A stretch of DNA of 64,000 bases from Microbacterium sp. Root61 (GCF_001427525.1 NZ_LMGU01000001.1:372001-436000); one strand, 5' to 3'; shown: positions 42,895-54,169, numbered from the stretch's first letter. Notes: a model not told the origin generated them from the letters alone. Translations and numbers: made by a program.

Positions 42895-43242
42895 ATGAGC
42901 GAATCGACGATCTTCACCCGCATCCTTCAGGGAGAGATCCCTGGCGAGATCGTCGCCGAGACCGACAACGTCTTCGCCATCCGCGACATCGCCCCGAAGG
43001 CGCCCGTGCACCTGCTCGTCATCCCGAAGACGCAGGAGTACCGCAACGTCGTCGAGCTCGCCGCCGGCGACACCGCCCTGATGGCCGAGATGGTCGAGGT
43101 GGCACAGAACCTCGCCGCGGAGCGCTCCGACGGCGACTTCCGCCTGATCTTCAACACCGGAGCCGGCTCCGGTCAGACCGTCTTCCATGTCCACGCCCAC
43201 GTTCTCTCGGGCGGCCTCGACGAAACGAGCCTTGGTGGCTGA
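42895..43242 (+). CDS. HIT-family nucleotide hydrolase
   Basis: A 115-residue protein. The histidine triad His98, His100, His102 lies in FHVHAHVLSGG, and the start FTRILQGEIPGEIV is typical of HinT-like proteins. Members hydrolyse adenosine phosphoramidates and related nucleotides. It overlaps the beginning of the phoH gene by 8 nt if phoH starts at GTG 43235. Confidence 0.94.
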   Translation: MSESTIFTRILQGEIPGEIVAETDNVFAIRDIAPKAPVHLLVIPKTQEYRNVVELAAGDTALMAEMVEVAQNLAAERSDGDFRLIFNTGAGSGQTVFHVHAHVLSGGLDETSLGG

Positions 43243-44347
43243 ACCTTTCGATTCCCGTCCTGCCGACGATGACGACCCGGACCGCACGGTCCAGCGGGTC
43301 TATGCCGACGGCGTCGCCATGGTGCAGCTGCTCGGTCCGCAGGACCGGCTGCTGCGCGTCGTGGAGCGCGAGCACCCCGACGTCGACGTGCACGTGCGGG
43401 GCAACGAGATCACGCTCACGGGGGAGGCGGCCGCGGTCGCCTCGGCCCGATCGCTCGTCGACGAGCTCCTCGCGATGACGCGCGCCGGACACGACCTGTT
43501 CCCCGCGGATGTCACCTCCTCCAGCCAGATCCTGCGCTCGGACGGTGGACCGCGGCCTTCCGAAGTGCTCGGCGAGGCGATCCTCTCCTCGCGCGGCAAG
43601 GTCATCCGGCCCAAGACCCTGGGCCAGAAGGCGTACGTCGACGCGATCGAGGAGAACACGATCGTGTTCGGCATCGGTCCCGCCGGTACCGGCAAGACGT
43701 ATCTCGCGATGGCCAAGGCCGTGCAGGCGCTGCAGCGCAAAGAGGTCAGTCGCATCATCCTGACCCGCCCCGCCGTGGAGGCGGGGGAGCGGCTCGGGTT
43801 CCTGCCCGGCACGCTCAACGACAAGATTGACCCGTACCTGCGTCCGCTCTATGACGCGCTCAACGAGATGATCGACCCGGAGATCGTGCCCAAGCTCATG
43901 GCGAGCGGCACGATCGAGGTGGCGCCGCTCGCATATATGCGCGGACGCACGCTCAACGATTCGTTCGTCGTCCTCGACGAGGCGCAGAACACCACGCCCG
44001 AGCAGATGAAGATGTTCCTCACACGTCTGGGGTTCGGCACGCGCATGGTGATCACGGGTGACATCACCCAGGTCGACCTGCCGCAGGGGACGTCCGGTCT
44101 GCGCCTGGTGACGCGGGTCCTGTCCGACATCGAGGACATCCACTTCTCCTACCTGACCAGCGCCGATGTGGTGCGGCACACGCTCGTCGGCCGTATCGTC
44201 GACGCCTACACCGAGTTCGACGAACAGCGCATGGCCTCCCGCCGGGAGCGGGAGGAGGCAGCCGCATTCGCCGCCCGCACCGAGCGACGCGGCGGATCGC
44301 GCACCGGCGGACCACGGGACCATCTTCCGAAACGGGGACACTCATGA
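43235..44347 (+). CDS. phoH: PhoH family ATPase
   Basis: A 370-residue P-loop protein. Walker A is GPAGTGKT (148-155), and Walker B is in FVVLDEAQNTTPEQ, followed by TRMVITGDITQVDLP (sensor region). The N-terminal part resembles a KH-like fold. The GTG at 43235 gives the family N-terminus; an ATG at 43187 within the HIT gene is an alternative. PhoH proteins are linked to RNA metabolism, and in many bacteria PhoH sits next to ybeY as here (4-nt overlap). Confidence 0.93.
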   Translation: MAEPFDSRPADDDDPDRTVQRVYADGVAMVQLLGPQDRLLRVVEREHPDVDVHVRGNEITLTGEAAAVASARSLVDELLAMTRAGHDLFPADVTSSSQILRSDGGPRPSEVLGEAILSSRGKVIRPKTLGQKAYVDAIEENTIVFGIGPAGTGKTYLAMAKAVQALQRKEVSRIILTRPAVEAGERLGFLPGTLNDKIDPYLRPLYDALNEMIDPEIVPKLMASGTIEVAPLAYMRGRTLNDSFVVLDEAQNTTPEQMKMFLTRLGFGTRMVITGDITQVDLPQGTSGLRLVTRVLSDIEDIHFSYLTSADVVRHTLVGRIVDAYTEFDEQRMASRREREEAAAFAARTERRGGSRTGGPRDHLPKRGHS

Positions 44348-44814
44348 CGATCGAGATCAACAACGAGTCCGGCATCCCCGTCGATGAGACGGTGCTGCTG
44401 CGACTGATGGAGCACAACCTCGCGGAGCTGCACGTCAGTCCAGACGCCGACGTGGCCATCGTGCTCGTCGACGAGGGCGCGATGGAGGCTCTCCACGTGC
44501 AGTGGATGGATGAGCCGGGGCCGACCGACGTCCTGAGCTTCCCGATGGATGAGCTGCGCCCGGGCACCGAGGAGATGCCGACCCCGGCCGGCCTCCTCGG
44601 CGACATCGTGCTGTGCCCGCAGGTCGCCGAGACGCAGGCGGTCGCCGCCCAGCACTCGACGATGGACGAGCTGGTCATGCTCACCACGCACGGACTGCTG
44701 CACCTGCTCGGCTTCGACCACGCCGAACCGGCCGAGGAACGTGAGATGTTCGGACTGCAGAAGGACCTCATCATCGGGTTCCAGCATTCCGAACGTCGAC
44801 GACCCCGCGCATGA
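44344..44814 (+). CDS. ybeY: rRNA maturation RNase YbeY
   Basis: A 156-residue zinc metalloprotein. The zinc motif HGLLHLLGFDH holds His116, His120 and His126. PTDVLSFPMDE and GDIVLCPQVAE are also family hallmarks. YbeY is needed for 16S rRNA 3' maturation and ribosome quality control. Both ends overlap neighbours by 4 nt (phoH upstream, CNNM gene downstream), so the three are translationally coupled. Confidence 0.95.
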   Translation: MTIEINNESGIPVDETVLLRLMEHNLAELHVSPDADVAIVLVDEGAMEALHVQWMDEPGPTDVLSFPMDELRPGTEEMPTPAGLLGDIVLCPQVAETQAVAAQHSTMDELVMLTTHGLLHLLGFDHAEPAEEREMFGLQKDLIIGFQHSERRRPRA

Positions 44815-46169
44815 CCCCTTTCCTCCTGCTCGTCGCGGCCGTCCTCCTGGTCGCGTTCGGAGCGCTCATGGCCGCGCTGGACTCGGCGCTCGGGGTCACC
44901 TCCCGCGCCGACCTGGTGGAGCTCGGGATGACCGGTCGCAATGCACAGTCGCTGCGCAAGATCGCGGTCGATCCGGACGCGCACGAGAACGCCGTCGTGT
45001 TCATCCGCATCCTCGCCGAGACCGCGGCGGCAGTGCTGGTGACGGTCGCCTTCACGTTGATCTTCGAGAACATCTGGTGGGCGATGCTCGCCGCCGCGAT
45101 CCTGATGTCGGGCATCTCGTTCGTCGTGGTCGGCGCGAGTCCGCGCACCGTCGGGCGTCAGCACGCCAAGGGACTTCTCCGCGGCGCCGCGCCGATCGTG
45201 CGCTTCGTGCGGATCCTGCTCGGCCCGCTCGCGCACGGGCTCGTCGCGCTGGGCAACCGCGTCACACCGGGTGTGGCGCGCAACGCGTCGTTCGCCTCGG
45301 AGGAGCAGCTGCTCAGCATGGTCGACGAGGCTGCCTCGCAGGACCTCATCGAGGAGGACGACCGCGAACTGATCCACTCGGTGTTCGACTTCACCGACAC
45401 GTTCGTGCGCGCCGTCATGGTGCCCCGCACCGACATGGTCACGGTGGATGCCTCGGCATCGACCCGTGAGGCGATGACGATCTTCCTCGAGAAGGGCGTC
45501 TCGCGCATCCCGATCGTCGACGACGACGCGGACGACGTCGTCGGGATGCTGTACCTCAAAGACCTCGTGCAGTTCGGCTTCAGCGATGAGGCGGGATGGC
45601 GGGATGCGCCGATCACGCGCATCGCGCGCCCCGCGGTCTTCGTTCCCGAGTCGATGAAGGCCGAGTCGCTGCTGCAGCAGATGAAGCGCGACGCCGTCCA
45701 CGTCTGCCTCGTCGTGGACGAGTACGGCGGCGTCTCCGGCCTGGTCACACTCGAAGACCTCATCGAAGAGCTCGTCGGCGAGATCGCCGACGAGTACGAC
45801 GCTCGCGTCGACGGGTTCGCCGAGATCGAACCGGGGAAGTACCGCGTCAGCGCACGTCTCGCCCTCGACGAGGTCGGCGATCTGTTCGGCATCGAGCTGG
45901 ACGACGAGGACGTGGACTCGATCGGCGGTCTGCTCGGCAAGGCTCTCGGACGCGTCCCGCAACCCGGGTCCAGTGCCGCGTATGCGGGTCTGGTGATGAC
46001 GGGGGGCGCCTCGCTCGGTCGCGGCCGTGGCATCTCCGCGGTCATCGTCGAACGCGCCGAATCACTCGAAGCGGCCGAGGATGCCTTCGGCGGCCGCACG
46101 CCACGCACGGGCGAGATCCGCCTGCACAAGAGGGGCGCTGGAGACGCGGGCGGCTCCCGGTCCTCCTGA
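44811..46169 (+). CDS. CNNM/CorC-family membrane protein (hemolysin family), DUF21 plus CBS
   Basis: A 452-residue protein. The N-terminal DUF21 domain has three to four hydrophobic helices (~1-22, ~60-85, ~90-112, ~130-150). A CBS pair follows (VMVPRTDMVTVDASAS ... GVSRIPIVDDDADDVVGMLYLKDL ... VHVCLVVDEYGGVSGLVTLEDLIEELVGEI). A C-terminal CorC/HlyC transporter-associated domain ends near residue 420. Such proteins are linked to magnesium or cobalt efflux; the hemolysin name is historical. It is usually followed by era, but here a bile-salt-hydrolase gene intervenes. Confidence 0.92.
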   Translation: MTPFLLLVAAVLLVAFGALMAALDSALGVTSRADLVELGMTGRNAQSLRKIAVDPDAHENAVVFIRILAETAAAVLVTVAFTLIFENIWWAMLAAAILMSGISFVVVGASPRTVGRQHAKGLLRGAAPIVRFVRILLGPLAHGLVALGNRVTPGVARNASFASEEQLLSMVDEAASQDLIEEDDRELIHSVFDFTDTFVRAVMVPRTDMVTVDASASTREAMTIFLEKGVSRIPIVDDDADDVVGMLYLKDLVQFGFSDEAGWRDAPITRIARPAVFVPESMKAESLLQQMKRDAVHVCLVVDEYGGVSGLVTLEDLIEELVGEIADEYDARVDGFAEIEPGKYRVSARLALDEVGDLFGIELDDEDVDSIGGLLGKALGRVPQPGSSAAYAGLVMTGGASLGRGRGISAVIVERAESLEAAEDAFGGRTPRTGEIRLHKRGAGDAGGSRSS

Positions 46170-46314
46170 ACCCCCGCGCCAGGACCGGTGGGGTACTGGT
46201 GTCGTATTGCGATCCGCGATAGGCATGACGGGGGCCCGCTGCCGACGGATGAAACGGCACAACGGTCTCTTCCCGACCAGATGATGCAGATCAGAAGAAA
46301 TGGGAGACACACCA

Positions 46315-47289
46315 ATGTGCACTGGCGCCAACTACACCACCAAGGATCACTACTTCGGTCGCAATCTCGACCTGGAGTTCTCCTACAACGAGACGGTCAC
46401 CGTCACGCCGCGCAACTTCCCGTTCGAATTCCGCAAGGCTCCGACGATGACCACACACCACGCGATCATCGGCATGGCGACGATCTCGGAGGGCTATCCG
46501 CTCTACTACGACGCGACCAATGAAAAGGGCCTCAGCATGGCTGGGCTCAATTTCCCCGAGAACGCCGACTACAAGCCCGAAGCCGCGGACAAGACCAACA
46601 TCACGCCGTTCGAGCTCATCCCCTGGATTCTGGGGCAGTACGAAACCGTCGACGAGGTGAAGGCGGCTCTGGTCGGCATGAGCCTGGTGAACATCTCGTT
46701 CAGCAAGGCATTCCCGCTGTCTCCGCTGCACTGGATCATCTCCGACAGGGACCAGTCCATCACCGTCGAGTCCGTGAAAGAGGGGCTCAAGGTCTACGAC
46801 AATCCGGTGGGAGTACTCACCAACAACCCGACTTTCGACATTCAGTCGTTCGGTCTGAACAACTACATGCACCTGTCGAGGTACGCGCCAGTGAACAACT
46901 TCTCGGACAAATTGGATCTGGACATCTACAGCAGGGGGATGGGCGCGATCGGTCTCCCGGGTGATCTGTCGTCAGCGTCCCGCTTCGCAAAGGTCGCATT
47001 CACCAAGATGAATTCGATATCGGGCGACTCCGAGTCGGAGTCGATCAGCCAGTTCTTCCAGATCCTCGGGTCCGTCGCGCAGCAGCGCGGATGTGCGAAC
47101 GTCGGCGACGACAAGTATGAGATCACGATCTACTCCTCGTGCTGCAACACGGACAAGGGGATCTACTACTACACGACCTACGAGAACAGCCAGGTCACGG
47201 GCGTCGACATGCATAAGGAAGACCTCGACGGAAGTACACTGGCTGATTACCCCTTGATCAAAGGCCAACAGATCCTCATGCAAAATTGA
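46315..47289 (+). CDS. choloylglycine hydrolase (bile-salt hydrolase / penicillin V acylase family)
   Basis: A 324-residue N-terminal-nucleophile hydrolase. Met is followed by Cys2 (MCTGANYTT), the nucleophile released after Met removal. Arg16 and Asp19 in FGRNLD, Asn79 in MAGLNFP, Asn170/171 in LTNNPTFD and Arg223 in SSASRF match the catalytic set. The sequence resembles Firmicutes bile-salt hydrolases (for example SYNETVTVTPR, PLYYDATNEKG, ESVKEGLKVYDNPVGVLTNNP). There is no signal peptide. Its codons are visibly less GC-rich than its neighbours, suggesting transfer. The substrate may be conjugated bile salts or N-acyl compounds such as homoserine lactones. Its stop overlaps the era start. 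Confidence 0.93.
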   Translation: MCTGANYTTKDHYFGRNLDLEFSYNETVTVTPRNFPFEFRKAPTMTTHHAIIGMATISEGYPLYYDATNEKGLSMAGLNFPENADYKPEAADKTNITPFELIPWILGQYETVDEVKAALVGMSLVNISFSKAFPLSPLHWIISDRDQSITVESVKEGLKVYDNPVGVLTNNPTFDIQSFGLNNYMHLSRYAPVNNFSDKLDLDIYSRGMGAIGLPGDLSSASRFAKVAFTKMNSISGDSESESISQFFQILGSVAQQRGCANVGDDKYEITIYSSCCNTDKGIYYYTTYENSQVTGVDMHKEDLDGSTLADYPLIKGQQILMQN

Positions 47290-48200
47290 ACGAGCATCCG
47301 ATCGACGATGCTGAGAAGCGATCGGGCTTCGTGACGTTCGTCGGACGCCCGAACGTCGGCAAGTCCACGCTGACCAACGCCCTCGTGGGGGAGAAGGTCG
47401 CCATCACGAGCGACAAGCCGCAGACCACGCGCCGCGCCATCCGCGGCATCGTGAACCGTCCTGCCGGTCAGCTCGTGATCGTCGACACCCCTGGCATCCA
47501 CAAGCCCCGCACCCTCCTCGGCGAGCGGCTCAACAGCCTCGTCGACCAGGTGCTCGGCGACGTCGATGTGATCGGGTTCTGCGTGCCGGCCACCGAGAAG
47601 GTGGGCCCCGGCGATCGCCGCATCGCGGAGTCGCTCGACGGGTATCGCCGTGCGAAGAAGGTCGCGATCGTCACCAAGACGGATGCCGCGTCCCGTGACC
47701 AGATCACGGAGCGACTGATGGAGGTCGATGCCCTCCGCGAGGACTGGGCCGCCGTCATCCCGCTGTCCGCGTTGACGAACGATCAGCTGGACATCCTCAC
47801 CGACGAGCTCCTGTCGCTCATGCCGGAGGGCCCCGCGCTGTACGAAGAGGGCGTCGTCACCGACGAGTCGATCGAGGACCGCGTCGCCGAGATCATCCGC
47901 GAGGCGGCTCTGGAGGGCGTGCGCGACGAGCTGCCGCACTCCATCGCCGTCACGATCGAGGACATGCGCCCGCGCGAGAACTCCGACCTCACCGACATCT
48001 TCGCGAACATCGTGGTCGAACGGGACAGCCAGAAGGCCATCATCATCGGCCACAAGGGATCGCGCCTGGCCGACGTGGGCAAGCGCGCCCGCGCGGGAAT
48101 CGAGCCGCTCGTGGGCACCCGAGTGTTCCTGTCGCTGCACGTCCGCGTGGCGAAGGAATGGCAGCGCGACCCGAAGCAGCTCGGCCGCCTCGGGTTCTAG
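47286..48200 (+). CDS. era: GTPase Era
   Basis: A 304-residue GTPase. G1 is GRPNVGKST (20-28), G3 DTPGIHKP and G4 TKTD. The C-terminal KH domain contains VERDSQKAIIIGHKGSRL. Era binds 16S rRNA and the 30S subunit during maturation. The TTG at 47286 overlaps the BSH stop (TTGA), with no strong ribosome-binding site. An in-frame GTG further in is too close to the P-loop, so the TTG is retained. Confidence 0.95.
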   Translation: MNEHPIDDAEKRSGFVTFVGRPNVGKSTLTNALVGEKVAITSDKPQTTRRAIRGIVNRPAGQLVIVDTPGIHKPRTLLGERLNSLVDQVLGDVDVIGFCVPATEKVGPGDRRIAESLDGYRRAKKVAIVTKTDAASRDQITERLMEVDALREDWAAVIPLSALTNDQLDILTDELLSLMPEGPALYEEGVVTDESIEDRVAEIIREAALEGVRDELPHSIAVTIEDMRPRENSDLTDIFANIVVERDSQKAIIIGHKGSRLADVGKRARAGIEPLVGTRVFLSLHVRVAKEWQRDPKQLGRLGF

Positions 48201-48221
48201 GTTCGTCCGCCGGCCACGGCA

Positions 48222-48294
48222 CCGCGAGACTGCAACGGAGCGGCGAGACTGCGGTCGATACCCGCTGTCTCGCCCTCCCCATGCAGTCTCGGTG
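48222..48294. repeat. nested palindromic element, type A, copy 2
   Basis: CCGCGAGACTGCA ... GGCGAGACTGCGG TCGATA CCCGCTGTCTCGCC ... TGCAGTCTCGG. It has the same layout as copies at 29041 and 63343, and lies between era and the leftward lipoprotein gene. Confidence 0.7.
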
Positions 48295-48304
48295 GATCTG
48301 CGTG

Positions 48305-48928
48305 CTATTCGAACGGCCATATCGCCGAGCTGATGACCACGACACCCGGGCCGTACTCGGCGTCGACGGCGTCCTGCCACGTGCCGTCGTCCCACAGGAC
48401 GGAGACCCACAGGTATCCGTTCTGCGGCGACGAGGTCAGGTAGCCGGCGCCGAGCTGTGCGGGGAGCTCGTCCGCGATGGCGGTCAGCGTCGCGTCATTC
48501 GACGCACCCGGCACGCCGCCGGTGGGGTCCTCCCGCGCGATCGGATCGAACAGCGCCAGCATGATCGGCGGTCGCGTGTTCGTGAAGGTCTCGCCGTCGT
48601 ACGTCCCATAGACCGCGTAGGCACCCCAAGTCGTCGCGCCCGAGGTCTCGCTGCCCTCGACGCCGTCCCAGGCCCAGCCGGACAGCGGAATGCCGTCGCA
48701 CTGCGGCGGGTAGGACTCCATGATCGGTCCGAGGCAGAGCTCGACGGCGCCGTCGACATCCATCACCGTGCCCGTCGCGATGACCTCGCCCTCCGGTGGC
48801 GCGGGCCACGCGGCGCCGAGTGGGGCGCCGGAGGACGGAGCGGATGCCGCGGGTGTCGCGCACCCGGCGAGCAGCGCAAGGATCATGCCGGCGGCGGCAG
48901 CGGTCGCGACGGAACGGTGTGGCCTCAT
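48305..48928 (-). CDS. putative lipoprotein, unknown function
   Basis: A 207-residue protein from ATG 48928. It has a signal with lipobox LLAGC (Cys23), a short Ala/Pro/Ser linker, then a ~170-residue domain with two cysteines (LCLGP, PPQCDG) and the motif VLWDDGTWQDAVDAEYG near the end. No family is recognised; it is probably a surface protein. It is divergent from the leuA leader with a 57-bp gap, and convergent with era across a type A repeat. Confidence 0.7.
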   Translation of the reverse strand: MRPHRSVATAAAAGMILALLAGCATPAASAPSSGAPLGAAWPAPPEGEVIATGTVMDVDGAVELCLGPIMESYPPQCDGIPLSGWAWDGVEGSETSGATTWGAYAVYGTYDGETFTNTRPPIMLALFDPIAREDPTGGVPGASNDATLTAIADELPAQLGAGYLTSSPQNGYLWVSVLWDDGTWQDAVDAEYGPGVVVISSAIWPFE

Positions 48929-48973
48929 ACCCGTGAAGTGTCGCTCGTGACGCGATCGTCTCGGTGTCGGGTG

Positions 48974-48979
48974 TACTCT
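48974..48979 (+). promoter_or_regulatory. -10 box of the leuA leader
   Basis: TACTCT lies 6 nt before the ATG of the leader peptide, so the mRNA would begin at or very near that ATG (a leaderless leader ORF). No strong -35 box is seen. Confidence 0.45.
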
Positions 48980-48985
48980 GAATGC

Positions 48986-49036
48986 ATGCGCGCGGGTTCG
49001 CTTCTCCTTAGCCGCCGCGACGAGACCTCGTTCTAG
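48986..49036 (+). CDS. leuL: leucine leader peptide
   Basis: A 16-residue ORF, MRAGSLLLSRRDETSF, ending in TAG, with three consecutive Leu codons (CTT CTC CTT) at positions 6-8. It precedes leuA by 79 nt. Leader peptides of this type control leuA by attenuation in actinobacteria: ribosome stalling at Leu codons when charged tRNA-Leu is scarce alters folding of the downstream RNA. The stop codon lies in the loop of the hairpin at 49015-49053. Confidence 0.85.
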   Translation: MRAGSLLLSRRDETSF

Positions 49037-49053
49037 GGCCTTCCTCGTCGCGG
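49015..49053 (+). promoter_or_regulatory. leuA attenuator hairpin
   Basis: A perfect 10-bp stem CCGCGACGAG (49015-49024) with CTCGTCGCGG (49044-49053). The 5' arm begins just after the Leu codons of the leader peptide, so a ribosome stalled there would block it. The alternative pairings downstream to the leuA start were not resolved. Confidence 0.7.
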
Positions 49054-49085
49054 AGCTTCGTGTTTGGCCCGCCCATTTCCGGTGA

Positions 49086-51526
<2,441 letters not shown>

Positions 51527-51550
51527 GGTCAGAGCGTAACGCTCGCGCGG

Positions 51551-52237
51551 TCAGGTCTTGATGATCGGAATCGCCGTGGTTTCGGCGGCCACCTTGCGCC
51601 GGTACAGCATCCGCTGCTCGGGCAGGGACAGGTCGAAGATGACGGCGAGGATGCGGATGACGGCGGTGACGCTCGCACCGATGATCGCCGCCGCGACGAG
51701 CGGGAGACCGAGTGTGTGGCTGCCGGCCAGGACGAGGCATCCCGCTCCCGCCGCGACCGCGTAGAGCGAGCCGACGTGCATGATGGCGACCGGGAGCCCC
51801 ATCATCACATCGCGCAGGATGCCGCCGCCGACCGCGGCGCAGACGCCGACGAAGACTGCGGGTACGAGCGGCATGCCGAGCCCGAGCGCCTTGCTGGTGC
51901 CGAATGCTCCGAACAAGCCGATGACGACGGCGTCGAGGACGACGATGACCGCGTTGAGACGCTGGAAGACGCCGGCCAGGAGCATCCCGAACAACGCTGC
52001 GCCCGTGGCCGTGAGCAGATACCAATTGCTCTGCAGCGTCGTCAGCGGCACGTTCAGCAGCAGGTCGCGGATGAGTCCTCCGCCCATGCCCATCACGATG
52101 CCGATGATCGCGACGCCGAGCATGTCGAGTCGCCGCTCACCGCGGAACCCGGACGCGAACAGGGCGCCCTGGATGCCGCCGAGGCCCACGGCGATGAGGT
52201 CGGCCCAGAGGGGGATCACGAAGAGCGGCTCGTCCAC
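51551..52237 (-). CDS. TRIC-type cation channel (UPF0126)
   Basis: A 228-residue membrane protein from GTG 52237. Two repeats of three helices carry the family glycine motif: GIVMGMGGGLIRDLLL and GVCAAVGGGILRDVMMG. The first helix ALFASGF and the LDAVVIGLFGAFGTSKAL helix also fit. Prokaryotic TRIC channels are trimeric potassium/sodium channels. The preceding open frame is not used. It lies 20 nt downstream of the leftward membrane gene at 52258, probably in the same transcript. Confidence 0.9.
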   Translation of the reverse strand: MDEPLFVIPLWADLIAVGLGGIQGALFASGFRGERRLDMLGVAIIGIVMGMGGGLIRDLLLNVPLTTLQSNWYLLTATGAALFGMLLAGVFQRLNAVIVVLDAVVIGLFGAFGTSKALGLGMPLVPAVFVGVCAAVGGGILRDVMMGLPVAIMHVGSLYAVAAGAGCLVLAGSHTLGLPLVAAAIIGASVTAVIRILAVIFDLSLPEQRMLYRRKVAAETTAIPIIKT

Positions 52238-52257
52238 CCCTCTATTCTCGGGGCGAG

Positions 52258-52893
52258 TCAGGGGATGTGCGTACGCACCGCCGACAGGAATCCTGCGGGA
52301 TCGTCCGCCCAGAGTCGCACGGCGTCGATGTCCGAGGCGGTGCCGGCGACCCGGGCGGTGACAGGTCGCTCGAGCACGATGAGGATATTCGTCTCGTTCT
52401 GCATGCGCAGTGCCAGTGTGCGGCCATGCGCCTCGTCCCGGATCTTGGGTGCCTTCTCTGCGATATCGCGCGATCGCTCGACGGATGCGACGGCGGACCA
52501 CGGGAGGTCGACATCGATGTCGGGGCCGAAGCGGGCGCGAATCCCGTCAGGACCCACCGAGTGCGGGCGGGTGACGAATCCGAGCAGGAGGCCGAGCATC
52601 CAGGTCAGACCCCAGATGCCGAGGATCAGAAGTGGGATCCTCACCCACGGCCAGGGATGGACGATCAGGTCGATGATCGGGATCTCGATCGCGGACAGCA
52701 CGATGAAGACGATCAGGATCGTCAGGATGGGGGAGTGATACCGGAATCCGGTGGCTCCTGCCGGCACGCGCGGCCGGCGGCTGGCGAACCTCCACACGCT
52801 GAGCCAGACCGCCGATTCCGCGCGCCACGCGGCGTGCGCGAGCTTTCGCGTCCGGTCGAGGGTCGTCGGCGTGTCGGCCGTTGCTTCCGTCAT
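52258..52893 (-). CDS. hypothetical two-span membrane protein
   Basis: A 211-residue protein from ATG 52893. Two central hydrophobic helices (~55-78 and ~83-107) are followed by a C-terminal soluble domain of ~100 residues, with GPDGIRARFGPDIDVDLPWSAVASVE, that resembles a PH-like fold by pattern only. No firm family is assigned. It overlaps the MarR gene upstream by 4 nt, so the two are co-expressed. Confidence 0.65.
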   Translation of the reverse strand: MTEATADTPTTLDRTRKLAHAAWRAESAVWLSVWRFASRRPRVPAGATGFRYHSPILTILIVFIVLSAIEIPIIDLIVHPWPWVRIPLLILGIWGLTWMLGLLLGFVTRPHSVGPDGIRARFGPDIDVDLPWSAVASVERSRDIAEKAPKIRDEAHGRTLALRMQNETNILIVLERPVTARVAGTASDIDAVRLWADDPAGFLSAVRTHIP

Positions 52894-53351
52894 GGTGCGA
52901 GGTTGTCGGTCGAAGGGTGCGCGGCCTCGATCTCGGCTTGCAGGCGAGTGGTGACGTGCTCCAGCGCGCGTTGCAGGGCGGAGCGCTCGGCAGCCGTCAT
53001 GCCTGCGGACAGCGCGGCGTCGAGGTGGGCGTGGTCGAGTGCCATCTGCTCCATCAGCGAGATGCCGCGCTCCGTCAGTCCGACCAGGACGGCGCGCCGA
53101 TCATGCGGGTGCTCGCGGCGGAGCACGAGCCCGGCATCCACCAGCTCGTCGACCAGGGTCGTGACGTGACGTGGGGTGACCGCCATCGCATCGGCGATGT
53201 CCCGCTGCATGCTCGGGCCGCGGTGGTGCAGGATCCACAGCGCGTGGGTGCGACTCTGGGTCAGCCCGAGTGCGCTCAACTCGCGGTCCTGGTCCTGCTG
53301 CAGCATCGTCGTCAGGGCGATCAACTGATCCAAGAGCGGCGGATGGGACAT
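52890..53351 (-). CDS. MarR-family transcriptional regulator
   Basis: A 153-residue winged-helix regulator. LSALGLTQSRTHALWIL, then MQRDIADAMAVTPRHVTTLVDELVDAGLVLRREHPHDRRAVLVGLT is the MarR recognition helix and wing. It starts at ATG 53351. A 35-bp dyad covers the start codon and promoter region, suggesting autoregulation. On the minus strand TACTCT lies 7 nt before the ATG, so the message may be leaderless. Its partner is the membrane protein that overlaps its 3' end. Confidence 0.9.
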   Translation of the reverse strand: MSHPPLLDQLIALTTMLQQDQDRELSALGLTQSRTHALWILHHRGPSMQRDIADAMAVTPRHVTTLVDELVDAGLVLRREHPHDRRAVLVGLTERGISLMEQMALDHAHLDAALSAGMTAAERSALQRALEHVTTRLQAEIEAAHPSTDNLAP

Positions 53352-53377
53352 AGTGAATAGAGTACACGATGTCCCAT
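53343..53377. promoter_or_regulatory. 35-bp dyad over the MarR start, putative operator
   Basis: Arms ATGGGACAT (53343-53351) and ATGTCCCAT (53369-53377) are perfect reverse complements. Inside them GTG (53353-53355) and CAC (53365-53367) add to the symmetry. The left arm contains the MarR start codon read leftward and the core includes its probable -10 box. Confidence 0.6.
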
Positions 53378-53440
53378 TCGACTCATGTGCCCGCGCGCGG
53401 CGGGCGCCCGAACGTCGGTGCGACGCCGGATAATGGAATC

Positions 53441-54169
53441 GTGCCCACTTATCGCGACGAGGTCGTGATTCTGCGCACCCACAAGCTGGGTGAGGCGGAT
53501 CGCATCCTCACCATGCTCAGCCGCCGCCACGGCAAGATCCGGGCGGTCGCCAAGGGCGTGCGGCGCACCTCCTCGCGGTTCGGGTCGCGGTTGGAGCCGT
53601 TCATGGTCGCCGATGTCCAGCTCTACGAGGGACGCTCGCTCGACATCGTGCAGCAGGCCGAGTCGCTCGGCTCCTACGGTGCCGACATCGTCGTGCACTA
53701 CGACCGCTACACCTCCGCCAGCGCCATGGTCGAAGCCGCCGATCGCCTCAACGAGGCCGAAGCCACGGCGCAGCAGTACCTGCTGCTGGTGGGCGGCCTC
53801 CGCGCCCTGGCACGGGGCGAGCACGCCTCCCGCAGCATCCTGGACTCCTATCTGCTCCGCGCGATGGCGCTCTCGGGGTGGGCGCCCGGCCTCGTCGAAT
53901 GCGCCCGCTGCGGCGCGCCCGGCCCGCACAGCGCGTTCGTCGCGCAGCTGGGCGGCATGATCTGCCACGACTGCGCCCCGGTCGGGTCCGCGCGCATCGA
54001 CGGCGCGACCACGGGCCTGCTCACGGCGTTGATGTCGGGGGAGTGGGACGACGTGGATGCGGCGCCGCGCGGTGCGACCTCCGCGGCATCCGGACTGATC
54101 GCGGCCTACGCGCAGTGGCATCTGGAACGCGGCATCCGTTCGCTCGAGCACGTAGAGGCGGCACAGTGA
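53441..54169 (+). CDS. recO: DNA repair protein RecO
   Basis: A 242-residue protein. The OB-fold N-terminus is [23 protein letters not shown] and [21 protein letters not shown] zinc knuckle is present as Cys154, Cys157, Cys175 and Cys178 (CARC ... CHDC). RecO loads RecA on single-stranded DNA in the RecFOR pathway. The GTG at 53441 gives the family N-terminus; the frame is open from ATG 53369, which may give 24 extra residues. uppS overlaps its stop by 4 nt. Confidence 0.93.
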   Translation: MPTYRDEVVILRTHKLGEADRILTMLSRRHGKIRAVAKGVRRTSSRFGSRLEPFMVADVQLYEGRSLDIVQQAESLGSYGADIVVHYDRYTSASAMVEAADRLNEAEATAQQYLLLVGGLRALARGEHASRSILDSYLLRAMALSGWAPGLVECARCGAPGPHSAFVAQLGGMICHDCAPVGSARIDGATTGLLTALMSGEWDDVDAAPRGATSAASGLIAAYAQWHLERGIRSLEHVEAAQ

